This document shows, one piece after another, positions 23,017 through 33,310 of a stretch of 64,000 bases of DNA; position 1 is the first letter of the stretch; each line of letters begins with the position of its first letter. Position numbers and translations under genes: made by a program. The stretch covers positions 30,344,747 to 30,408,746 of the forward strand of contig OW028576.1 of the NCBI GenBank assembly GCA_932294295.1, written 5' to 3'. The notes beneath the pieces were generated by a model, which saw only the letters and a list, made by a program, of their open reading frames with translations, was not told the DNA's origin and made no database searches. Source of the DNA: Alitta virens. Its lineage: Eukaryota; Annelida; Polychaeta; Phyllodocida; Nereididae.

Positions 23017-23560
23017 GAGACAATCAAGAGCTGTCTAATTGGCAAAGTTTCCATTGACCTTATCAAGTGCACTGACCAAATACTCCATATGTAGACAAAA
23101 CTTATATTACAAATATACTTTAACTACTAAATTTGCTCATAAATGTGCAATGTGGCGTGGACTCCAAGCCTATCATTTCATCATTACATCTAGTATACTG
23201 AGACAATCAAGAGCAGTCTAATTGGCAAAGTTTCTATTGACCTTATCAAGTGCACTGACCAAATACTCCATATGTAGACAAAACTTATATTACAAATATA
23301 CTTTAACTACTAAATTTGCTCATAAATGTGCAATGTGGCGTGGACTCCAAGCCTATCATTTCATCATTACATCTAGTATACTGAGACAATCAAGAGCAGT
23401 CTAATTGGCAAAGTTTCTATTGACCTTATCAAGTGCACTGACCAAATACTCCATACATAGGTAGACAAGAACTTGAATTACAAACATAGAAAACTACTCT
23501 TTTACCAAAATCTTGCTCATTTCATGCACTGTGCATTTAGACTCTTTAATGTCTACCACA
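23017..23560 (+). repeat. 183-bp tandem repeat, 2 near-identical units plus a decayed third
   Basis: Units start at 23,017, 23,200 and 23,383. The first two differ by only a few bases, and the third is similar for about 75 bases and then degenerates. Each unit contains TTGGCAAAGTTTCTATTGAC and a SINE-B 3' segment (GCGTGGACTCCAAGCC, then CATCATTACATCT). Because 183 is divisible by 3, the same 60-codon frame recurs in each unit, which is not evidence of coding. Confidence 0.95.
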
Positions 23561-24000
23561 GCATAGACAGCCACTGATATTGGATTTTTGATTGATGCAA
23601 AGAAAATCCGATGCAATCTTTAACTGCATTTAAGTCATTCAATAACTGTTTGAATTTGCACCAGAACTTGACTTTTAAGCCCAACATATCTGGAACTATG
23701 CTGTGGCAATTAAAATCACCACAGTGACATAATTTATCCTATCTGTTTTGAACACACATCATTCAACTTTTAATCCTGGGATAATCTCAAATACAGACCA
23801 CACATGCAGTTGGACTTTTTACAATTTTTCCATTAACTCATTGCCCATTAATATGGAAATGAATCTCCAAAAATTATTCCGAATCTGTTACTGTAAATCA
23901 CTTGCAAATAATTGTAAAATCTGAAAATAATGACAGCAAATATTGTAATGGAACTTTTAGATACAAACTATTACTGAAGTTATGTATCTAAGCTTAAGTA

Positions 24001-24215
24001 AGCATCAGATTCGATTATATCATGCAAAAGTTAATGTCAGTGGCTGTCTATGGCTATGGGTTCACTGCATTTATCATTGCAGTTTACAAGTTTATATGAC
24101 TGAGTTTCCTATTAAAGATGGCATCAGATTCTCTAGTATCAAAAGTTAATGTCAGTGGCTGTCCATGGCTATTGGTTAAATACATTAATCGTTGCAGTTT
24201 ACACGTTTTATATGG
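24001..24215 (-). repeat. 119-bp satellite fragment, inverted
   Basis: Nearly two units in the same orientation as at 2.2 kb, with GTTAATGTCAGTGGCTGTCT, TTATCATTGCAGTTTACAAG and GATTCTCTAGTATCA. The second unit has a short deletion. A MITE-A left half follows at 24,323. Confidence 0.9.
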
Positions 24216-24322
24216 TAATTCACAGCTGTTGTAGATGCTATAAGAGATGATAAAATAATGATACGCATTACGTGTACCCTGGGTGGTGTCATTTACTTGC
24301 CTCACTATATATATCAATACCA

Positions 24323-24415
24323 CCCAAGATAGCATTCCAAATCGGCCCAGCATTGTTTCAATATAGGCCACTGTCGAAACAACATCATACTAACATCGCC
24401 GACATCGTGAAAAGT
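24323..24415. mobile_element. MITE family A, left part
   Basis: CCCAAGATAGCATTCCAAAT starts the element. The next 70 bases match the 2,086 copy closely (CATTGTTTCAATATAGGCCA and CATCGCCGACATCG). The right terminus is missing. Confidence 0.8.
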
Positions 24416-24635
24416 TCTTTCACGGAAATATTTCAGTTTGATTCATTGGTTGAGGGTTTAAGGGCAATATGGGCGTGTTCTTTGGACAGAGCTGATGATG
24501 TGTTTAATCAATCAGTTTCAATATTGAAGACATGTCATTTTGTTAGAACTTCAGACATATAGTCAAACTTCATGACTTTTATAATAAAACTACCTAACTA
24601 CTCAGACTAGGTCTCCCTCACAATTAGGAACATTT

Positions 24636-24852
24636 CACTACTAAGGCAGAGGGTAGGGGCCAAGCTCAGAGGTAGCGCTCTGGGCTTCCAACCGCTGGGT
24701 ACCGGGTTCGATTCCCGGTCGAGCCTAAGTTGGATGGCTGTTTCATCCTTTGTCTCATTGCCATGGTCTCTGCCTGTCCTAATTAGCCCAACTGGTGCAG
24801 AAATACAAGACGTAAAGCCCTAATCACCCACCCACCCACCACTACTAAGGCA
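24636..24852 (+). mobile_element. SINE-A insertion with 13-bp TSD
   Basis: The SINE lies at 24,653-24,839, with box A AAGCTCAGAGG, box B GGTTCGATTCC, the complete body and a CACC-repeat tail. TSD CACTACTAAGGCA is perfect at 24,636-24,648 and 24,840-24,852. Confidence 0.95.
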
Positions 24853-25147
24853 ACTTCTCAATTAAAACCACTGGAATATCTTTCATCACAACTTACTTCA
24901 ATATAGACCCATAAGCAGCAGCATTTAGCCGCAAAATTTAGTTATATTTTGTTTAAGTCAAGCCACCACATTTATTATGATAAGCAGCAACAGTCAAGTC
25001 ATATTTGAAAATACAATTTAACCACAAAAAAGGCTGAAATAAATGTATTTTCTGGATCAGCCACTACACTGAATGTGATGAAAAGGACTGTAATTTCCAA
25101 ACAGACAATGACAGATTACCCTACCCTGGTCATAGTTTCACATTTCC
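24853..25147. other. No feature recognised
   Basis: AT-rich DNA. A few CTACTAAGGCAACTTCTCAA-like bases resemble the 18-bp minisatellite family but are too diverged to call. Confidence 0.4.
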
Positions 25148-25148
25148 A

Positions 25149-25349
25149 TATCTCCTCTCCTCTCCTCTCCTCTCCTCTCCTCTCCTCTCCTCTCCTCTCC
25201 TCTCCTCTCCTCTCCTCTCCTCTCCTCTCCTCTCCTCTCCTCTCCTCTCCTCTCCTCTCCTCTCCTCTCCTCTCCTCTCCTCTCCTCTCCTCTCCTCTCC
25301 TCTCCTCTCCTCTCCTCTCCTCTCCTCTCCTCTCCTCTCCTCTCCTCTC
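25149..25349 (+). repeat. Pure pentamer array (TCTCC)n, about 40 units
   Basis: An essentially uninterrupted 200-base array. Its complement, (GGAGA)n, forms the array at 39.1 kb. Open frames of RRGEE or SSPLL repeats in several frames are artefacts. Confidence 0.98.
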
Positions 25350-25729
25350 TAACAACCAATAAACCTATTTCTCAACACCACTTCTCAAAGATCAAAGTGA
25401 CTTACAATTAGTGTAAAATAATGTAGAACATAATCAGTAAGGGAGGAGGGGGTTTCCCCAGTACATTCTTGTACTATTTTCCAACTATTTTCATGCACTT
25501 ATTTTTTCAGTTGTCTTAATAAATTATATTTCCAATTTGGTGTGCCCAAGGCAATGAACGATTAGATAATGATATGAATGGTAACAATATGAATTTCATT
25601 AATGCAAAATTTAGTTTCGTCTAAGTGAGTTATATATAATATTAGTATCACAAATTCAATTTTAACACCAATCCGTTGTCTAATCTGATAAGAAAATTAC
25701 ATAATTTAGTTTAACTGCAATTGTAATAA
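25350..25729. other. No feature recognised
   Basis: AT-rich sequence with no repeat or coding signature. Confidence 0.5.
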
Positions 25730-26075
25730 TACAGTGGACCAACAATTTAAAACTGCCCTATAATTAAGAACAGCAATTAGTTAATTTAATATTACAAAAA
25801 GATACAATATAATGGTAAAATATATTTAATCACAGTGATGTTTGTATCAAGTGTAAGATAGTTTTATAGTGAGGTGGTTTAAGTAGGGCGTTTTGCATTA
25901 TATTAAATAAAAAATTGAAATTACACAGGGCAGAGAAACTGGTAGGTATTCATTCACTGCGAAACCTCGCTATTAAGACCTATTTTATACAATGTTCACT
26001 GCCTCAATAGCGAGGTGGCCTTAAGTTGTTAAGGGGTCTTTATACCGAGGTGTTCGTGAAACAAAGTCCACTGTA
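25730..26075. mobile_element. Pogo/Tigger-like non-autonomous TIR element
   Basis: The left end TACAGTGGACC is inverted at the right end as GTCCACTGTA, about 345 bp apart with TA at both edges. An inner palindromic pair near 25,960-26,065 (CGAAACCTCGCTATTAAGAC against TATACCGAGGTGTTCGTG) looks like a second subterminal repeat. CAGTGRAACCTCG-type ends are typical of pogo-group mariners. No transposase frame is present. Confidence 0.6.
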
Positions 26076-26199
26076 TTAACAATCTCTGCAACAAGCAAAA
26101 CTCTGTATATAATAACAAAAACAGATCCTGAACTGCAGCAGTGGAATGAGCTGCCTCCGACCAGAGTGACCTATGAAATTTTCCCACACTGTAAATCAC
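26076..26199. other. No feature recognised
   Basis: Short spacer between the TIR element and repeat K. Confidence 0.4.
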
Positions 26200-26285
26200 A
26201 CCAACCATTACAGTGCCAGTGGTATGGTATCTCCTTGTAGAACGCTCTCTTTACATATATACAGTGTTGAAAAACGTATCTGCAC
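26200..26285 (-). repeat. Dispersed repeat K, copy 2
   Basis: Reverse-complement match to 20,160-20,250. The core ATGGTATCTCCTTGTAGAAC is nearly identical. Confidence 0.75.
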
Positions 26286-26471
26286 TGTCTTGTCAGATAA
26301 GACATTGTAAGAATATCTAAAACAACTAAATATCTAGAACATGAAAATATTGTACTATTTGTCCTGTACAAGATGAAAGACAAGACAATAAATGAAATTT
26401 AAATATGAAAAGACACGTTCAATTCGAATATGAATAATTGTTGAGGGTTTTAAATAATATTTCTAGGAATG

Positions 26472-26539
26472 TTAGAAGCAGTAGTAGCAGTAGTAGTAGT
26501 AGAAGGTAGCAGTAGTAGTAGTAGCAGTAGTAGTAGGAA

Positions 26540-26578
<39 letters not shown>

Positions 26579-26670
26579 CAGTAGTAGCAGTAGCAGTAGT
26601 AGACGGTAGCAGTAGAATTAGTAGCAGTAGTAGTAGTAGTAGTAGTAGCAGTAGTAGTAGTAGTAGTAGC

Positions 26671-26714
<44 letters not shown>

Positions 26715-26760
26715 CAGTAGTAGTAGTAGTAGGAGTAGTAGATGCAATTGTAGCAGCAGC

Positions 26761-26792
<32 letters not shown>

Positions 26793-27108
26793 GAGTAGTA
26801 GATGCAATTGTAGCAGCAGTAGTAGGAGTAGTAGAAGCAGTATTAGAAGGTAGCAGTAGTAGAAGAAGTAGTAATAGTAGTAGTAGTAGTGGTAGTGGTA
26901 GTATAGTAGAAGTAGTAGTAGTACTAGTAGTAGTAGCAGTAGCAGTAGTAGTAGTAGTAATAGTAGTAGTAGTAGCATTAGTAGAAATAGTAGAAGTAGT
27001 GGAAGTAGTAGTAGTAGTAGCAGTAGTAATCATAGTAGTAGTAGTAGTAGTGATAATAGTAGTAGCAGTAGTAATAGCAGCAGTGGCAGCAGTAGTATTA
27101 GTAGTTTC
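26472..27108 (+). repeat. Large trinucleotide array (GTA)n with GCA variants
   Basis: About 640 bases of AGT/AGC trinucleotides with internal higher-order duplication: the segment with GATGCAATTGTAGCAGCAG occurs at about 26,740 and 26,800. Poly-Thr, poly-Leu and Val-rich open frames on both strands are artefacts. Confidence 0.97.
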
Positions 27109-27593
27109 CATTACCATTTTGTTTACCAATCCTTTTTATCTCAATAAAATTATGATATTATCATATTCTACAGCAGATGAAAATTTGTTAAAACGTCAAA
27201 ATGATGTAGGAGCAAATGCTATAACAGTTTGTTTGATGTCCAATTTAAGCCTTCAGACCTAGAGAGGCATATGTTTTGGAAAAGCCTAAGGGCTGGTTCT
27301 GTGTTTTTTAGATAAGAGTGGTGCTCGGAGAATATATATTGCAGGTTCTTGGCTAAACTGTTTCTCGTAAAACATCAAAGCCCTTACTATAAAAGAACTA
27401 GGTTTGCGCAAAAGTAAGACTTTTTGGTCATTATTTAGTTTACAAATTAACTGCAGCGGATTATATAATTTTGTAGTTAATAACAATGCAGATTTTTGAC
27501 ATGATTTTTTCATATCTTCCAAGAAACAGTAAAATTAAAGTCATAAAAAAATAAATAAATAAATAACATAATATCATTATTGTATATTGTATG
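27109..27593. other. No feature recognised
   Basis: Unremarkable sequence. Short minus-strand open frames lack motifs, and a short AAAT repeat lies at 27,546-27,566. Confidence 0.5.
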
Positions 27594-27734
27594 ATCAGGC
27601 CAAATTTGCAACGTACGTTTTCCATGAAAAGGATAAACGCATGAAAAACGCATGGTTTTTAGGTAATTATAATGAGGCAAAAACCATGCGTTTATCCTTC
27701 TCATGGAAACGCACATGGCACAATTGGCCATGTA
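27594..27734. mobile_element. MITE family B copy
   Basis: A palindromic element of about 140 bp. Left arm: GTACGTTTTCCATGAAAAGG. Right arm: CCTTCTCATGGAAACGCACA, ending GGCCATGTA. Centre: GGTAATTATAATGAGGC. The left terminus is eroded. Confidence 0.9.
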
Positions 27735-27736
27735 GA

Positions 27737-27830
27737 AGCCAATCAGAATGCTTCATTGTCATCTAGCATGGGTGTATGTTTCACAGCTGCAGAGTATGTT
27801 GGATGGCCGGAGTGTATGTTGTACAATGTG
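27737..27830 (+). repeat. Unexpanded relative of the 20-bp minisatellite
   Basis: GCCAATCAGAATG, AGCATGGGTGTATG and GCAGAGTATGTTGGATGGCC correspond to the reverse complement of 17,535-17,625 flanking and entering the 20-bp array. Here only about two units are present, directly beside a MITE-B copy. Confidence 0.7.
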
Positions 27831-27839
27831 GAAAATATA

Positions 27840-28276
27840 AGCAATGGTGGAAGGTGTGGGATTCTGAAAAAGTTTTGTCGTCACAGCTTCCCCTCGGCTG
27901 ATATGATTTTTCTTCGTCCTACAAAACTCAATATTGGACTCCTTTCCATCCACAATTGTTATAATGTCATTCTATGTCACAGCCATTCTTTGCGGAATTT
28001 ACATGTAAGATCCTATCTACTTGTATATAGACATAATTTTGCGATGTTTGAACATTAAAACATGACCACCTATTGTTATGCAAATCACGATATGAACTAT
28101 AAAAGGCAAAGTTACGACCCTATAAACTTCAATTGAATCATTTTCAATTAAACTGCATGTGGGAGATTGCTTTTAATAATGGCATTTTATTTAACAGTGG
28201 TTTCTTTAAACTGTCATGGTTTTTAATATCATATTGGATATACAGTGAATTATTCAGGAAACATGACAGTTATGAA
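27840..28276. other. No feature recognised
   Basis: A 128-codon plus-strand frame (27,672-28,058) begins inside the MITE-B copy and crosses the minisatellite relative, so it is not a gene. The remainder is AT-rich. Confidence 0.5.
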
Positions 28277-28520
28277 GGCTTCACTATTAAGACCACCTCA
28301 CTATTAAGACAACCTCACTATTAAGACAACCTCACTATTAAGACCACCTCAATATTAAGACAACCTCACTATTAAGACCACCTCAATATTAAAACCACCT
28401 CACTTTTAAGATTACCTCACTTTTAAGACCACCTCATTATTAAGACCACCTGACTATTAAGACCACCTCACTATTAAGACAACTTCACTATTAAGACCAC
28501 CTTACTATTAAGATCACATC
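28277..28520 (+). repeat. 18-bp minisatellite, array 2
   Basis: About thirteen copies of a unit close to CTCACTATTAAGACCAC, with AACC and TTTTAAG variants. Same family as array 1 at 7.3 kb and same orientation. Confidence 0.95.
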
Positions 28521-29894
28521 AATATTATATAGGCAAGTGAATTAAAACGATGAGAAGTCTTTATGATGAGGTTTAAGTAGTAAAAATACCAGTCACTCAG
28601 AAACCTGTTCAAGCATTTACATTTCTCAATTATACAATTATTCTTACAATAGGTATAGTCAATCTTAAGTTTCCATTTTGCACAACATCGACTCAGTAGT
28701 TCCTAGAACTAACTCTGCACATAAAAATAGCCCATTTTTAACAATCAATTATCATATACAATTATACAGACTCCGAAAGAAGTAATAATTGCTATTTACT
28801 TTACTTTTAAAAGTATAAATAAAATATCTCACACATAAAAAACCTCGAAGTTATTCTCTTAAGACAAAAACACAATTTAAATTTAAGGATGAAATTGTCT
28901 ACATAGAAGAGTCCCTTAAATCAAGGTTTTACAATAGCTAGACACACAAAGCTATTTAGATTCAAGTAACTTTATATTCTAACAAAGAATATCACTTCTG
29001 CAATGTGCTTGTTCTTTGTTATGACCGATTATCTATAGACAGAGATTTGCCTATGCAAATGCCTACAAATGCCAGCTGCATATTTTTCAAACACTCAAAT
29101 GACATTTATCCAACATTATTGGACAATATTGTAGATTTGGTAGCAATTTCAACATTTAAAATAGATCACAAAAGCGTTTAGGTTTGTTTGATTTGATTCT
29201 TTTTGAAATATTAATATCCCATTCCGAAATTGTGTTTGTAATAACGTGATTGGTACAAAATAACCTTGGGGTATTAGGACATTAAATAATGTAAAATAGT
29301 GAATTATTTTATATGTCAGCCAAAATCTGCTGTGCATGTCGGGACATTTAGTTGCCTCAGCATAGGTACAGGGTACAAGGCAACCTCAATTTACAGTCCT
29401 TTGTAATCAATGTAATACAATGGCAAGTTTGACGCTAATAGAATATATGTAATAATTTTAAACTTATCATGCCAAAAAATAACAAAATATCATGCTGTAT
29501 TCTTAATTTCCAAATAAATTATTTTCAATTCAATTCCTAACATTAACAAAAATATATAAAAAAAAAACGTTTAGCCAGAGCTATGCAGATCAACAGATCA
29601 AGCTAGCGGTAGCTTGAGAAACCAATATACTTAAACACTTTTATTACCCTATCAATTGAAAACATTATTACTACATAATATAATTTGCCGTTAAAATGCC
29701 AATTATAGAAAGAATCAATATTCACGACTACTTTTTTTGGCTCCCCCAAAAGCTTTAAATAGCTGATCATTTAGTTACGTCGCAGTGACCAGTTTTTTTA
29801 AGTGGTCTAGCAAAATCTAGCTTGGAAATTACAGGACATTTATTTTGGGGAATACTGTAATAGACACCACTTTGCCTTCGATTGACAGCACATA
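28521..29894. other. No gene recognised; SINE-B scrap
   Basis: A SINE-B-like body segment lies at 29,340-29,400 on the minus strand (GTTGCCTCAGCATAGGTACA). The rest is AT-rich without shared repeats. Confidence 0.45.
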
Positions 29895-29985
29895 CAGTGG
29901 TTAGACCAAGAATCGAACACAGGGCCTTATAGGGACCTGAAATATACCTTAACTACTAGTCGAGTAAGCTATTCAGATTAGGAAT
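29895..29985 (-). mobile_element. SINE-B head-like tRNA fragment
   Basis: The reverse strand reads a box-A-like CTCGACTAGTAGTTAAGG, then a box-B-like TGTTCGATTCTTGG at class II tRNA spacing. It is too diverged to be a functional tRNA gene. Confidence 0.45.
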
Positions 29986-30130
29986 ATTAATTATTTGCCA
30001 TCCATCCATCTATTTATTATTTATTTACCATCCATCCATATACCTAAAATAAGTATTCAATACATTGGATTGCACTGTCTTTGCCTCAGTGCAACTGGCA
30101 GCTTTTGTCGGGTAATATGACTAGTTATCA

Positions 30131-30368
30131 AAGACCAATGTAATGATGAGATACATGTATTAAGGCTTGGAGTCCACACTTTGTTACACATCTATTGGGG
30201 TGGGTCTTTAATTTCCTCAGTATAGACACTTGAGTTCACGACACTGTAAATTTAACGTCTCATTAAAAATCCTACAAGATTAAGGTCATCAAGTGCATAG
30301 TGCGAGATTCGAACCCAGAACATTCAGAGAAGCTAACAATGCCTTTAACATTAGACCACTCAGCTTCT
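30131..30368 (-). mobile_element. SINE-B copy
   Basis: In reverse orientation it shows the B 3' segment (AATGATGAGATACATG), CTTGGAGTCCACACTTTGTT, TTTCCTCAGTATAGACAC, TTTAACGTCTCATT, a box-B complement CGAGATTCGAACCC and a box-A complement CATTAGACCACTCAGC. It is nearly full length but diverged. Confidence 0.8.
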
Positions 30369-31370
30369 GGTATCTTCTGTACGTGTCATCATAACTTGAA
30401 GATCAAGAAACCATGACAAATGCGATACATCATGACATGACAAATGCGACAGGACAATCGCGTCACGATAGCCAGACGTCAACGACACCACTTACCTCGC
30501 AGAGATGTCATCCATATCCGGGGATTCCGTAAAGTGACAAGTACGATTTCCTGTTCCTTATATTATTCACGTCCTCGACTAGAGAGTTATTTCCAAGAGT
30601 TATTTCCTGTCACGTGTGCTCTAACTTCCGGAACACTTCTATTATCACCCAGTCGTGTGATTTACTGCATGACAAGTACTTCATATATGAATGAATACGA
30701 CATTATGTACTTTATCACACACCTACACAATATCTGTATCAGATATTCACATTTCCACTGGCAGGATAATTAAAAAATAATGAAGTGCAAATCTGTCACG
30801 ATTTCAGATGGTATTCATTACAAATATACCTCCATATTCCAAAATTACTACATAAAAAGTATTTCCATATATTCCAGCAGTCTGCTAACACAGATGTGCA
30901 TTCTACAACACTTTGATTCGGACTGGACCAAACCCTGCCCAAGCTGAAGTGTACATCTTTTGGCGCAACCTACAGCGCCTCTAGTGAGCAGAATTGACAC
31001 TAAACTATCGATATGCACATTTGGGGGGATAGCCAAGCAGCTGAGCTTTGTATATGACACTAAATGTGTCTAGGGAAACTGTCAAGTGAGGATAAGTCGT
31101 TTAAATGAAATTATATGTTTGATTTAATTCAATTAATTACCTTCTGAGTATTATAATCATATTTCTTATAATATCTAAGCTTGACTAATATTGCTTCAAT
31201 TCTGACAAGAAATAGGCCTATTAGAATTTGATTTTTAAGACAAATAATATCAATTCCATGTCTATCAATTGTCTAGATTGAGTTTAAATTCTTATGGTTA
31301 TATATATGTATTATTTTGTCCTACATCACTATCATCACATATTATCTTTAATAAACAGACAGATAGATAC
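30369..31370. other. No gene recognised
   Basis: A 109-codon plus-strand frame at 30,444-30,773 is Arg- and Ser-rich at its start and has no recognisable domain. No shared repeats are seen. Confidence 0.4.
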
Positions 31371-31374
31371 ATAC

Positions 31375-31625
31375 ATAGTACATCCATCCATCTATCCATA
31401 TATCCAATCATCCATCCATCTATCAATATATCCAATCATCCATCCATCTATCCATCCATCTATCCATCTATCCATCTATCTATCTATCTTACGATCCATC
31501 TATCACTCTATCTATCTATCTCCCCATATATCTACACATTTATCTATCTATCTTTCCATCTATCTATATATCCAGCTATCCATCTATCTATCTATCTTAC
31601 TATCCATCCATCCATCCATCCACCA
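31375..31625 (+). repeat. Microsatellite (ATCC/ATCT)n
   Basis: About 250 bases of ATCC and ATCT tetramers with ATAT interruptions. The open frames (poly IHPSIYLS) are artefacts. Confidence 0.95.
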
Positions 31626-31687
31626 ACATTCTCCTTTTATTCAAAGACTCCTCCCCAATTTTGTGTTTAATATCTTTTGTAGTTTTA

Positions 31688-31945
31688 ATTTCCATTGAAG
31701 ATCTTGAGATGGAATCCGAACTCTTTCAAGAATTCTTTTTGAGCATTTTTGATCTGAGTGGTGTTCTCCTCTTGTAATTAAACAAATCTTTGCAAAATTA
31801 AAGAATGCAATTTCTTGGATCTTTGGATCTTTTCATGGAGGGCAAAACTCTGGATTCAAAATATTTGGAGCTTAGGAATGAATCTGAACGGATTTCAGGA
31901 CTTCTTGATTTTTGAAGATAATACAAGTTCACAAAGGGATGTTGT
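31688..31945 (+). repeat. Dispersed repeat H, copy 1
   Basis: Diverged similarity to 40,355-40,590 in the same orientation, marked by CTTTCAAGAATTCTTTTTGA, TTTGGATCTTTTCATGGAGG and TTGATTTTTGAAGATAATAC. No TIR or tail is seen, so the class is unknown. Confidence 0.65.
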
Positions 31946-32023
31946 TCTGTTCATCTTGGAGGGATAGAACTCTATGAATGGTAAAAAGGGAGATGCACAG
32001 TTTGTCTGTGTCAATGTCTTAAT

Positions 32024-32326
32024 GCTACTGGGTCTGAAGTTTAGTAGTCGATATGACCAGTTGCCAGATACAGACGTAAAGATCAGTTGATAAGGCTGCT
32101 TGGAGTCCACACCATGTTACACATTTACCCCATGGTTGGGGTCTTTTACTTGCCTCAGCATAGACACAAGGCACCTCTAATTTAACGTCGCATGCAATCG
32201 ACATCCAGAGCTCTGAGACGAGGCTCATGAAGAGTGCCCAAGTCAGGGTTCAGACCCGGGACCTTCAGCAGAGCTGGCCAATATGGAATTGGCAGATGCC
32301 TTAATCATTAGTCCATCCAGCCGCAA
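32024..32326 (-). mobile_element. SINE-B copy, near full length
   Basis: On the reverse strand the head reads GCGGCTGGATGGACTAATGA (box-A region) and a box-B-like GGGTCTGAACCCTGAC, then the body and a tail ending in the GCTACTGGGTCTGAAG complement. It aligns in order with the copies at 30.1, 34.6 and 42.9 kb. Confidence 0.85.
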
Positions 32327-32469
32327 TGTTACGCTGGAAAAATTTAGTCAAATTACTGACTGCAAAGGTGAAATCTGGTTGAAAAATCACAGTCAGAACA
32401 AAAATGGCAGATAATATATTATAATGATGAGCTGATCTGATTAGGGGTCCAAAGGTTGATATTCATAGG

Positions 32470-32545
32470 TTCATATGGGTGGGATTTTTCAATTGCCTCT
32501 GCATAGACACAGGTTGCAGGCACCATCAAGTTTAGAACCCATGTT
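32470..32545 (-). mobile_element. SINE-B scrap
   Basis: GGGTGGGATTTTTCAATTGC and CTCTGCATAGACACAGGTTG match the body segment of the SINE-B copies. Confidence 0.5.
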
Positions 32546-32617
32546 AACGACATCAAACTGAGATTTAACTCAATTAGGTCACTTGGAATGTGATGTGAGA
32601 CAAAAACTTCGAAATTG

Positions 32618-32752
32618 TACATGGCCAAATGCGCCACGTGCATTTTCCATGAGAAGGATAAATGCATGGAAAACGCATTGTTTTTAGCTAATAAAAAAAC
32701 CGTGCGTTTAACCAAACGCATGGAAAACGCACGTGGCACAATTTGCCATGTA
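32618..32752. mobile_element. MITE family B copy (best palindrome)
   Basis: A 135-bp element with TA at each edge. TACATGGCCAAATGCGCCAC at the left is inverted as GTGGCACAATTTGCCATGTA at the right, and the arms continue inward through CATGGAAAACGCA. The centre has lost the TTATAATGA stretch of other copies. Confidence 0.95.
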
Positions 32753-32829
32753 GTTTCCAGTAAACCATCAATTCATTCATCCTTACATAATAGGTGGATT
32801 TCTGGCGCTGATTAGCAAGTTCCATAAAG

Positions 32830-33310
32830 AAATAATATCAAACGCAGGCACTAAGCAAATGTTCTCAAAATCCTAATATTGAACCATTTAATAATTTGTT
32901 CACCAATCTTAAATTACCCAAACTAAATAATCAAATATCCCGATTTAACATGTTACGTTGAATCTAAATATTGAATCCCTTATCAGTTTAACCATTGAAT
33001 ATGACAATTAACTAACGGGTTTGCAGGAGCAAAATCTCCATGCTTATGGAACTACAAATTGCGGCTTAGTAAAGTGTCTGCTGTCGGAAATAAAAATGTC
33101 AACTGAAGGAGATGAAATGTGGCATGCTTCACTCTGTCAATTCTCATGCGCCAGTGCAGTGCTTCAAACTGCCGTACAATGCTTCACTCGGCTGACATGC
33201 TATCTCATAGGAATTGCTTAGTGCTTTGTTTTTATCTGTATACCTCTGCAGCAGACATGTACATTGCTGTGTTATTTTCATCTGTTCATGCGGAATATGG
33301 TGTGTGATAA
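32830..33310 (+). repeat. Dispersed repeat F, copy 1
   Basis: Member of a four-copy family with 36.0, 41.3 and 54.5 kb. Landmarks are AAATAATCAAATATCCCGAT, TGCGGCTTAGTAAAGTGTCT and GTCGGAAATAAAAATGTC. No TIRs were seen. A short frame (KCLLSEIKMSTEGDEMWHA) is partly shared with copy 3. Confidence 0.8.

Noticed and set aside
23039..23404. Two identical 60-residue open frames
   Set aside because: The 183-bp tandem unit is divisible by three, so the frame repeats automatically. The third unit is degenerate.
26419..27129. A 236-codon Thr-rich and a 168-codon Leu-rich open frame
   Set aside because: Both read through the AGT/AGC trinucleotide array in different frames. No non-repetitive protein sequence is present.
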